NCBI GenBank assembly: GCA_031278735.1
Contig: JAITJU010000088.1
Location: forward strand, 1-5,158
DNA length: 5,158 nucleotides
Source of the DNA: Zoogloeaceae bacterium
GTDB taxonomy: Bacteria > Pseudomonadota > Gammaproteobacteria > Burkholderiales > Rhodocyclaceae
Reading direction: 5' to 3'
The notes beneath the pieces are model-generated. The model saw nothing but the letters and a program-made list of their open reading frames with translations. It had not been told where the DNA came from and searched no databases. How positions within the stretch are numbered: the first letter of the stretch is position 1; the number at the start of each line of letters is the position of its first letter. Positions 1 through 5,158 of this stretch are shown piece after piece. The translations under genes and the position numbers were made by a program.

Positions 1-2
1 AT

Positions 3-1316
3 GACATTCCCTTGACGGAAGGCGAGGCGGCATCCGAGGCGGTGGCCGCCAACCCGCCTTCCGCGCTCGAACCCGCGCCGCCCGCGCCGGATGGCGGCAG
101 GGCGGTCATATCCGCCGAACTGCGCGAACTCTTTGCCTATTCGCTGGAAAACTGCATCGTTCCCCTGCTGGCCGAGCAGCCCCGCTTTTTCAACGAGGCA
201 AAGGCGCTTGCGCAAGCGGTTCGCAAGGCGTATTCCCCCGCCCATCTGGCAACGATGCAGACCACGCTGAAACAGTTTGCTTTTCGTCTGGAGCTTTCCA
301 TCGAAGATCAGGCGGAATTGCGCGCCAGCCTGCTGAAGCTCCTGCGTCTGCTGATCGAGAACATTGGCGAATTGTTGCAGGACGATCAGTGGCTTTCCGG
401 GCAGATTGAAATTATCCGCGACATCGTGGAAAAGCCGCTTTCCCAGCGCGCGCTGGATGACGCTGAACAGCGCATCAAGGAAGTTATTTTCAAGCAGGGC
501 CAGTTGAAGCTCGGCCTTCTGGAAGCCAAGGACGCGCTGAAGCACATGTTGAGCGGTTTTGTCGATCATCTGGTCACGTTCGCCGACGCGACTTCCGATT
601 ATCACGACGCCATGGAGCAGTGCGCCCGGCGCGTCAGCGCGGCCAACAACATCAATGAACTGGAATCGGTGCTGGCGGATGTGATGCAGAAAACCCGCGC
701 CATTCAGGTGAACGCCCTGCAATCCCGCGATGAACTGCGCGCGACGCAGGAAAAGGCGGCGGCGGCGGAAGGGCGCGTCAAGGCGCTGGAGCAGGAACTG
801 GCGCAGACGAGCCACATGATCCGGCACGATCAGCTGACGGGCGCACTGAACCGGCGCGGGCTGGACGAGGTGTTGGGCAAGGAAATCGCCCGCGCCGGAC
901 GACATGAACTGCCGATTTGCCTGTCGCTTTTGGACATCGACAATTTCAAGAAACTGAACGACCGCCACGGTCACGTGGCGGGCGACGAGGCGCTGATCCA
1001 CCTGGCGACGGTCATTCGCGAGAGCCTGCGTCCGCAGGATACGGTTGCCCGTTTCGGCGGCGAGGAATTCATCATCCTCTTCCCGGAAACCGATCTGCGG
1101 GAAGCCGTCGCCGCCATGACCCGTCTGCAACGCAATCTTACCCGGCGCATCTTTCTCTACGAAAACCAGAAAGTGCTGATTACCTTTAGCGCCGGCATTG
1201 CCCAGCTTCAGGCGGGCGAAAGCCAGTCTTCCATCATCCAGCGCGCCGACGCCGCGATGTACGCTTCCAAGTCCGCGGGCAAGAACCGGGTAATGGTCGC
1301 CGCCGCCGGCGCGTGA
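3..1316 (+). CDS. GGDEF diguanylate cyclase with helical N-terminal domain (5' end open)
   Basis: This predicted cytoplasmic enzyme makes the second messenger c-di-GMP from two GTP. The frame is open to the left edge. The first start-like codon is a TTG at 12 with no ribosome site, so the true start is probably upstream; residues are counted from that TTG. The GGDEF domain covers about residues 268-430: DQLTGALNRR at 273-282, the metal-binding region LDIDNFKKLND around D308/D310, and the signature GGEEF at 349-353, all consistent with an active cyclase. RPQD at 340-343 lies five residues before the signature and matches the RxxD inhibitory site, so product feedback is expected. Residues about 30-230 are rich in helix and leucine, with no membrane segment or known sensor motif that I can name. 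A charged heptad-like stretch (about 236-268) links the halves and may dimerise them. It converges on creD. The enzyme class is secure; the input signal is unknown. Confidence 0.93.
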   Translation, partial: DIPLTEGEAASEAVAANPPSALEPAPPAPDGGRAVISAELRELFAYSLENCIVPLLAEQPRFFNEAKALAQAVRKAYSPAHLATMQTTLKQFAFRLELSIEDQAELRASLLKLLRLLIENIGELLQDDQWLSGQIEIIRDIVEKPLSQRALDDAEQRIKEVIFKQGQLKLGLLEAKDALKHMLSGFVDHLVTFADATSDYHDAMEQCARRVSAANNINELESVLADVMQKTRAIQVNALQSRDELRATQEKAAAAEGRVKALEQELAQTSHMIRHDQLTGALNRRGLDEVLGKEIARAGRHELPICLSLLDIDNFKKLNDRHGHVAGDEALIHLATVIRESLRPQDTVARFGGEEFIILFPETDLREAVAAMTRLQRNLTRRIFLYENQKVLITFSAGIAQLQAGESQSSIIQRADAAMYASKSAGKNRVMVAAAGA

Positions 1317-1318
1317 CC

Positions 1319-1338
1319 CGGCTTCGCGCGCAAAGCCG
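1319..1338. terminator. Weak hairpin in the convergent gap
   Basis: The 55-base gap between the two convergent stop codons contains CGGCTT (1319-1324) and AAGCCG (1333-1338), a six-pair stem with an eight-base loop. It could fold in transcripts from either side. No U-tract follows on either strand, so it is not a classical intrinsic terminator. The rest of the gap is GC-rich with no other clear signal. Confidence 0.25.
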
Positions 1339-1371
1339 TCGTTCGCCCGCGCCGCGCGCCTTTCCCGCGTT

Positions 1372-2709
1372 TCACTTGTTGCCCAGATTGCGCCAATCCA
1401 GCTTGCGGGTGCTGATCATGATGGCGGCAAGGGCGGCGAAGAGAATGCCGCTTCCCATGAGCAGCGCGTTATCCTCCGACTGGAGCAGGCCGTAGAGCGT
1501 GCCGTAGAGGATGACCAACCCGCCGCCGAATGCCAGCGCCGGTTTGCGTCCGCCCAGCACACCGGAGAGGTAGATCGCAATCAGGCCGATGCAGGCGGCG
1601 GCGGCAATCAGGTAGGCGTAGAGGAAAGCGACGTGCTCGGAAAGCGCGATCAGCAGCAGGAAGAACAGGGTCAGCGCCAATCCGGCCAGCAGGTACTGCA
1701 TGAAGTGCAGGGGATGGCGGCGCAGGATTTCCCACAGAAAGAAGGCGGTAAAGGTGAGCACGATGAACAGTACGCCATACTTGATCGCCCGCTGGGATTG
1801 CAGGTAGATGTTGATCGGCTCGATGAACGACACGCTCAACACTTCCCGGGAATGATTGGCCTGCGCTTCCGGATCGGTGTCGTTCATATTGAGGCTGGAG
1901 ACCATCCAGCTCGCCGAAAACCCCGTATCGTCGACGTTCCGTTCGCGCGGCAGAAAACTTCCTTGAAAACTGGGATGCGGCCACGCGGAAGTCAGTTTGA
2001 CGCGGTTGGCGAGCGCCGTGGGCGCGAAGGAAAAGGATTTCATGCCAGAAAGTTTCAGGGGAAACACAAAGTCGAAATTGCGCGCTTCGCCAGGCGTCAG
2101 CTTGCCCAGTTCCATTTCCAGACGGCTGCCGGAAAGCGTGTGCGCCAGCGCCATGTCCGCGGGTTTGGCGAATCGCAGTTTCTGGCCGTTGATGTCGATT
2201 GCCGGATCTTCATCAATGCCGCGCAAATCCGAGACGCCAAAAAGCAGCACGGCGCGCGCGTCCAGCAGCTTGCCGTCCTCCGGCTTGAGGCGCAGAAGAT
2301 CGGCGGGAAGATGGAAACTGCCCGCCATCGTCATGTCCAGGTGATAGATTTGCGCCTGGTAGATGCCCCGGCGAAGCTCTTCCACTTTGGCTTCGCCTTC
2401 CATGTTCAGTTGCTCGGCAGGCAGCGTCAGCACTCGTTCTTCCGGCTGCGGCATACGGGTCGCCACGGTTTTTCCCGTCTTTTCGTCCCGGATGACTTCC
2501 GGCGGGTTCTGCACGCGATAGCGCACCGCCAGGATTGGCCCCGCCAGAGTTTGCTCGCCGAACGCCATCCGGGCAATATCCCATTCCACGCTCTCCTGGT
2601 AAGCGCTGCGCTTGCCGATTTGTTCCTTCACCATCTCCAGCGGCAACAGCAGCAGCAAGGTTAGAATGACCATGCCCGACAATTTTTTCAGAAGCATCCT
2701 GTTCATCAT
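1372..2709 (-). CDS. creD: CreD-family inner-membrane protein
   Basis: CreD is the classical target of the CreBC two-component system. It is linked to envelope integrity and, in some species, to beta-lactam response and colicin tolerance; its biochemical activity is not known. The protein is 445 residues, close to the roughly 450 of E. coli CreD. One N-terminal membrane helix (about 10-27) is followed by a large periplasmic domain with the family motif WPHPSF at 243-248. Five C-terminal helices follow, at about 313-329, 337-356, 359-381, 391-409 and 415-432, with the family pattern HPLHFMQYLL and LSEH between them. The open frame runs further upstream, but that part is antisense or out of frame to creC. 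I chose the ATG pair at 2709/2706 because GGAG precedes it and the membrane helix follows at once. The frame is intact, unlike its neighbour creC. Confidence 0.93.
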   Translation of the reverse strand: MMNRMLLKKLSGMVILTLLLLLPLEMVKEQIGKRSAYQESVEWDIARMAFGEQTLAGPILAVRYRVQNPPEVIRDEKTGKTVATRMPQPEERVLTLPAEQLNMEGEAKVEELRRGIYQAQIYHLDMTMAGSFHLPADLLRLKPEDGKLLDARAVLLFGVSDLRGIDEDPAIDINGQKLRFAKPADMALAHTLSGSRLEMELGKLTPGEARNFDFVFPLKLSGMKSFSFAPTALANRVKLTSAWPHPSFQGSFLPRERNVDDTGFSASWMVSSLNMNDTDPEAQANHSREVLSVSFIEPINIYLQSQRAIKYGVLFIVLTFTAFFLWEILRRHPLHFMQYLLAGLALTLFFLLLIALSEHVAFLYAYLIAAAACIGLIAIYLSGVLGGRKPALAFGGGLVILYGTLYGLLQSEDNALLMGSGILFAALAAIMISTRKLDWRNLGNK

Positions 2710-2713
2710 TTTT

Positions 2714-2717
2714 CTCC
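2714..2717 (-). promoter_or_regulatory. Ribosome binding site of creD
   Basis: GGAG on the minus strand lies four bases before the first ATG (2709) and seven before the second (2706) of an ATGATG pair. The seven-base spacing favours the second ATG as the main start. The choice changes the protein by one residue only. This site is what decides the creD start against the much longer open frame. Confidence 0.7.
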
Positions 2718-2754
2718 AAGTGTTGAAAACATATCCACAGTATGGATTGGGCGT

Positions 2755-2792
2755 GTGAGTAACGCATGAACCGTTTGTGAAGTGTATGCGAA
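2755..2792 (-). promoter_or_regulatory. Four TTCAC-like repeats at 11-bp period: probable CreB operator of creD
   Basis: Reading the minus strand, TTCGC (2792-2788), TTCAC (2781-2777), TTCAT (2770-2766) and CTCAC (2759-2755) are each separated by exactly six bases. The central pair reads TTCAC-N6-TTCAT, nine of ten fixed bases of the known CreB-binding tag TTCAC-N6-TTCAC that sits before creD in other bacteria. The outer units each differ from TTCAC at one base. The array starts just after the creC stop and ends 46 bases before the creD start. A weak -10-like CATACT (2744-2739) lies ten bases downstream, so the last repeats would overlap the -35 zone, as expected for an activator site. The repeat geometry is seen directly; binding by CreB is inferred from the family and from the gene it precedes. 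Confidence 0.72.
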
Positions 2793-2806
2793 AAGTTCCC
2801 AGTCGT

Positions 2807-3571
2807 TCAGGTTGTCGAAAGCTCAATGCTGACGCTGGCGCCGCCTTCCGGGCGGTTGTCGAATTGGGCGTTGCCGCCGTGCAGTTGCGCGACTTCCCGC
2901 ACGAAAGGCAGTCCCAGACCGGTGCTCTTGCGACCGGTAGCAGGGCGGGGGAGGGAATAGAAGCGATCGAAGAGTTGCGGCAGCGCGTAATTCGGAGCGC
3001 CGTTTCCCTGATCGCTGACGCGAAGCCGGAGCCGGTTCGCCTGTTTTTCCAGTTCAATCTGGATGAGACCGCCGACGGGCGAAAAGGCAATGGCGTTATC
3101 GAGCAGGTTGTTGATGGCCTGTTGCAGCAAAAAGGCGTCGCCTTTGCAGGGGAAGCCGCCATCGGCGTCGACCTGGAGTCGCAGCGCCCGCTCCGTCAGC
3201 GCGCCGCGGCGGCTTTCCGCGCATTGTCGCGCCAGTTCGCCCAAATCCAGCGCCTGATTGTCTTCCGGGCGTTGCAGTTGTTCGACGCGCGCGAGCTGCA
3301 ACATGCGCTCGATGACCTGTTGCAGGCGTTGCGCCTCGTCGCGGATCAGCTTGGCAAAACGTTGCCGATCGGCATCCGGCTGCGGCGTTTCCATGAGTTC
3401 GGCGGCGGAAACGATGGCGGTGAGCGGGCTTTTCATTTCGTGGGCAAGATTCTGGACATATTTTTCCACATACTGCTTGCCTTCCAATTGCTTGCGCATG
3501 GCGGTCAGGGCGCGCGCCAGTTCGGAAAACTGACGCCCGCCGCCCCGTGGGCGCTCTCGCCTTTTCTCCAA
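2807..3571 (-). CDS. Surviving kinase-core open frame of CreC (254 residues)
   Basis: An annotation pipeline would probably call this as a short histidine kinase, so it is listed on its own. From a TTG at 3571 it keeps every catalytic element. The H-box NLAHEMKSPL has the phospho-acceptor His at residue 44 (bases 3442-3440), the N-box NNLLDNA is at 154-160, the G1 box DQGNG at 187-191 and the G2 box GLGL at 218-221. FDRFYSLPR between the G boxes is the typical CreC form. It has no sensor and no membrane helix. The TTG has no convincing ribosome site and is simply the first start-like codon after the frame change, so I see this as a fragment of creC. If it were expressed it would be a soluble kinase without input. 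Confidence 0.5.
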   Translation of the reverse strand: MEKRRERPRGGGRQFSELARALTAMRKQLEGKQYVEKYVQNLAHEMKSPLTAIVSAAELMETPQPDADRQRFAKLIRDEAQRLQQVIERMLQLARVEQLQRPEDNQALDLGELARQCAESRRGALTERALRLQVDADGGFPCKGDAFLLQQAINNLLDNAIAFSPVGGLIQIELEKQANRLRLRVSDQGNGAPNYALPQLFDRFYSLPRPATGRKSTGLGLPFVREVAQLHGGNAQFDNRPEGGASVSIELSTT

Positions 3572-3762
3572 CGCTGACCGCCCGCGCGTAATGGATGAAG
3601 CCGTGAATCAAGCGCATCAGCCAGAAGGAAAAAATCAGGCCGATGAGGGCAGCAGGGTAACGGTTGGTTTGGCGAGCGAAAGCACGCCAATGCGCTTGCC
3701 CTGCCAGAAAATCGGCGCGGAGACGTACAGGGAGGAAGTATGCGGCAAATCCGGGTTTTCCC

Positions 3763-3782
3763 GCGTGGTGCGGCGTGGTGCG
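3763..3782 (+). repeat. Perfect 10-bp tandem duplication inside creC
   Basis: The unit GCGTGGTGCG occurs twice head to tail with no mismatch, and the match ends exactly at the unit borders. It sits where the CreC reading frame changes, between LRGEYGA and TTRENPDLP. Removing one unit plus one adjacent G (11 bases) restores a continuous family-like reading (GEYGA-RTTRENP). Replication slippage or a read or assembly slip could both create it. Confidence 0.85.
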
Positions 3783-3989
3783 CCGCGCCATATTCGCCGC
3801 GCAGCACACTGGCGATATCCTTCCAGCGGGAAAAATCGCTGCCCGTCATCTCGTTTTCCGAATCGAAAGCCACGATGCCCTGCGCGTCGCTGACATAGAC
3901 GCGAAAATCGACGCTTTCCTTTCGGACGCCGAAAATATTGGCGCCGGGCAGGCGTCGTCTGGCCGCTTGCAGGGCGTCGGCGTCCGCAG

Positions 3990-4367
3990 TGTCGCCGCCG
4001 CTTTGGGAATGAGGCCGCGTGCGCCGCAGAATGGCGCGCACGCGAGAAACCAGTTCACGCGGGCTGAACGGCTTGGCGACGTAATCATCCGCGCCCAGTT
4101 CCAGACCAACGACACGGTCAACTTCCTCGGCGTGCGCGGTGAGAAAAATCACCGGCACCTCGGAATGGCGGCGCAAGGCGCGGCAGATGTCGAACCCGCT
4201 CATGTCCGGCAATCCCACGTCCAGAATCACCAGCGCGTAATCCCGCGTCCGCGTCCATTCCAGCGCTTCCCGTCCCAGCGCGCAACAGTCCGTCGCGTAA
4301 CCTTCGGCGGCAAGCGCGTAGGCCAGGGTATCGGCAATGGCGGGTTCGTCATCGACAATATTTTCAT
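3990..4367 (-). pseudogene. creB: creB response regulator, receiver only, start frameshifted, fused to creC
   Basis: The receiver domain of CreB is clear: acidic pair in IVDDEPAIADTL (bases 4359-4324), phospho-acceptor Asp in ILDVGLPD (codon 4221-4219), FLTA, and the conserved Lys in GADDYVAKPFSPRE, a string typical of CreB. Two defects are visible. First, the likely start ATG (4367-4365, MKI) is out of frame with IVDDE; in the receiver frame a TGA lies at 4371-4369, and no ATG, GTG or TTG occurs until a GTG at 4230, too late to include the acidic pair. Second, after RAILRRTRP (about 4014) the frame runs straight into the CreC sensor, so the winged-helix DNA-binding half (about 100 residues) is missing. 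The chimeric frame stays open to 3505. No recognisable ribosome site precedes the ATG. As written, the product could not bind DNA. Confidence 0.8.
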
Positions 4368-4414
4368 TTCAGGTAAACGGGACTTGTGCAGATGCCGGAT
4401 TTTACAAGGATCGG

Positions 4415-4420
4415 CGATAA
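4415..4420 (+). promoter_or_regulatory. Possible -10 element of hemE in the divergent spacer
   Basis: The 80-base region between the creB start and hemE must hold both promoters. GATAAT matches the sigma-70 -10 consensus at five of six bases and would start transcription about 20 bases before the hemE ATG. No good -35 lies 16-18 bases upstream. On the minus strand TAAAAT (4404-4399) is a similar lone candidate for creB. No TTCAC repeat is present here, so creB does not appear to be controlled by its own tag. Confidence 0.25.
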
Positions 4421-4447
4421 TGACGCTTTTCTTCCGCCAAATTGCTC

Positions 4448-5158
4448 ATGCTTCCCGCTTCCCACACCAAGAACGACAATTTTTTACGCGCCCTCTTGAA
4501 GCAGCCTGTCGATCGCACGCCAATCTGGCTCATGCGCCAGGCTGGGCGTTATCTGCCCGAATACCGCGCCACGCGGCAGCGCGCCGGGGATTTTTTGACC
4601 TTGTGCAAGTCGCCTGATCTTGCCTGTGAAGTCACTCTGCAACCGTTGGCGCGTTACGATCTGGATGCCGCCATCCTCTTTTCCGACATCCTCACCGTGC
4701 CGGACGCGATGGGACTGGGATTGTGTTTCGAGACGGGCGAGGGGCCGCGTTTCGAGCGCCCCCTGCGCGATGAATGGGCCATCAACAACCTGAGCGCGCC
4801 CGACCCTTACGATCATCTGGGTTATGTCATGGATGCCGTGCGAACGATCCGAAAGTCGCTGGACGGTTCTGTGCCGCTGATTGGCTTTTCCGGCAGTCCC
4901 TACACGCTTGCCTGCTACATGGTCGAAGGCGGCGGCTCGCAGGATTTTCGTCATATTCGGACCATGCTCTATAGTCGTCCCGATCTGCTGCATCGCATTC
5001 TCGCCGTTACCGCCGAAGCCGTCGTCGCCTACCTGAACGCGCAGATCGAATGTGGGGCGCAGGCGGTGATGATTTTCGACACCTGGGGCGGCTCGCTCTC
5101 GCACACGACCTATTCGGAATTCTCGCTCGCCTACATGCAGGAAATTCTCGCCAAAACG
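4448..5158 (+). CDS. hemE: Uroporphyrinogen decarboxylase, N-terminal 237 residues (cut by right edge)
   Basis: HemE removes the four acetate carboxyl groups of uroporphyrinogen III to give coproporphyrinogen III in the cytoplasmic haem pathway. The frame runs without a stop from the ATG to the last base, about two thirds of the usual 355 residues. Both family signatures are complete: PIWLMRQAGR at 25-34 with the substrate-binding arginines, and GFSGSPYTLACYMVEGGG at 146-163 with the conserved Tyr157. The catalytic Asp is D80 in LFSDIL. VMIFDTWGG lies near the end. The ATG is preferred because KNDNFLRALL follows it as in other HemE proteins; an in-frame TTG at 4442 is the only nearby alternative, and a TGA lies at 4421-4423. 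I see no Shine-Dalgarno sequence, so the leader may be weakly structured or the start slightly different. It is divergent from creB and unrelated in function. Confidence 0.95.
   Translation, partial: MLPASHTKNDNFLRALLKQPVDRTPIWLMRQAGRYLPEYRATRQRAGDFLTLCKSPDLACEVTLQPLARYDLDAAILFSDILTVPDAMGLGLCFETGEGPRFERPLRDEWAINNLSAPDPYDHLGYVMDAVRTIRKSLDGSVPLIGFSGSPYTLACYMVEGGGSQDFRHIRTMLYSRPDLLHRILAVTAEAVVAYLNAQIECGAQAVMIFDTWGGSLSHTTYSEFSLAYMQEILAKT

Larger units (their letters stand above)
2807..3986 (-). pseudogene. creC: creC sensor histidine kinase, broken by several lesions
   Basis: CreC is the membrane sensor kinase that phosphorylates CreB. Read in three frames, the pieces line up in CreC order. Positions 3980-3785 give the periplasmic sensor (ANIFGVRKE, YVSDAQG, RWKDIASVLRGEYGA). 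Positions 3768-3655 give the rest of the sensor (TTRENPDLP, LYVSAPIF, IGVLSLAKPTV). Positions 3650-3546 give a shortened second membrane helix and the HAMP-like linker (HYARAVSVGEK). Positions 3547-2807 give the kinase core. The frame changes fall at a 10-bp tandem duplication (3763-3782), near 3640-3656 where about 20 residues appear lost, and at a G4 run (3543-3546). The N-terminal helix and the first part of the sensor are absent, the remaining sensor being fused to the CreB receiver. No single frame can yield a membrane-anchored kinase. Sequence error is the main alternative to true decay. Confidence 0.8.

Noticed and set aside
1371..1375. A lone TTCAC at the creD 3' end
   Set aside because: It is a single pentamer without a partner six bases away and lies in a stop-codon context, so it is not a cre tag.
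1633..2664. A 343-residue plus-strand open frame opposite creD
   Set aside because: It is the antisense shadow of creD, with arginine- and glutamine-rich low-quality composition and no recognisable motif, while the creD frame matches its family along its whole length.
2733..2747. Inverted repeat ATCCA-N5-TGGAT upstream of creD
   Set aside because: It is only five base pairs with no extension; such a short palindrome is expected by chance and has no clear role beyond overlapping a possible -10.
2710..3162. A longer 596-residue creD reading with an N-terminal extension
   Set aside because: The extension is an out-of-frame reading of the creC 3' end and the operator region. GGAG and the membrane helix place the true start at 2709/2706.
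2777..3577. A 266-residue plus-strand open frame opposite the CreC kinase core
   Set aside because: It is antisense to clear H, N, G1 and G2 boxes of a histidine kinase and shows no motif of its own; GC-rich coding DNA often gives such open shadows.
3664..4617. A 317-residue plus-strand open frame across creBC and the hemE start
   Set aside because: It overlaps hemE out of frame and is antisense to the creB receiver. Its length partly reflects GC bias, and no domain is visible.
4484..5104. A 206-residue minus-strand open frame opposite hemE
   Set aside because: It is the antisense shadow of hemE, whose catalytic signatures are complete on the plus strand.

Overview
The window looks like a piece of a GC-rich proteobacterial chromosome. 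A betaproteobacterium, perhaps of the Rhodocyclales type, is my best guess. That rests on the protein flavour of the diguanylate cyclase and of HemE, and on a CreBCD-type locus; it was not checked by any search.

Layout from left to right. (1) Positions 3-1316, plus strand: a soluble GGDEF diguanylate cyclase that is open at the left edge. (2) A 55-base convergent gap. (3) Positions 1372-2709, minus strand: an intact CreD-family inner-membrane protein. (4) Positions 2710-2806: the creD upstream region. It carries four TTCAC-like pentamers spaced exactly 11 bases apart, which contain a near-perfect match to the CreB-binding 'cre tag' (TTCAC-N6-TTCAC). (5) Positions 2807-4367, minus strand: the remains of creC (sensor kinase) and creB (response regulator). 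(6) An 80-base divergent intergenic region. (7) Positions 4448-5158, plus strand: the first 237 codons of hemE (uroporphyrinogen decarboxylase), cut by the right edge.

The striking part is creBC. Translating the minus strand in three frames and comparing with the CreB/CreC pattern shows five separate lesions within about 830 bases. They are a frameshift at the creB start, an in-frame fusion of the CreB receiver directly to the CreC periplasmic sensor (the CreB DNA-binding domain and the CreC N-terminus are gone), a shift of three-frame register at a perfect 10-bp tandem duplication, an out-of-frame loss of about 20 residues at the second membrane helix, and a one-base slip in a G4 run. The kinase core of CreC, creD, the diguanylate cyclase and hemE are all clean. 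Either the two-component system is decaying while its target gene creD and the operator-like array remain, or the read or assembly quality is poor exactly there. The sequence alone cannot separate these two.

In a healthy locus, CreC would sense a metabolic or envelope signal and phosphorylate CreB, and CreB would activate creD through the TTCAC repeats. Here CreB as written has neither a start in frame with its receiver nor a DNA-binding domain. creD must therefore be uninduced, or be controlled by something else, if the sequence is correct.
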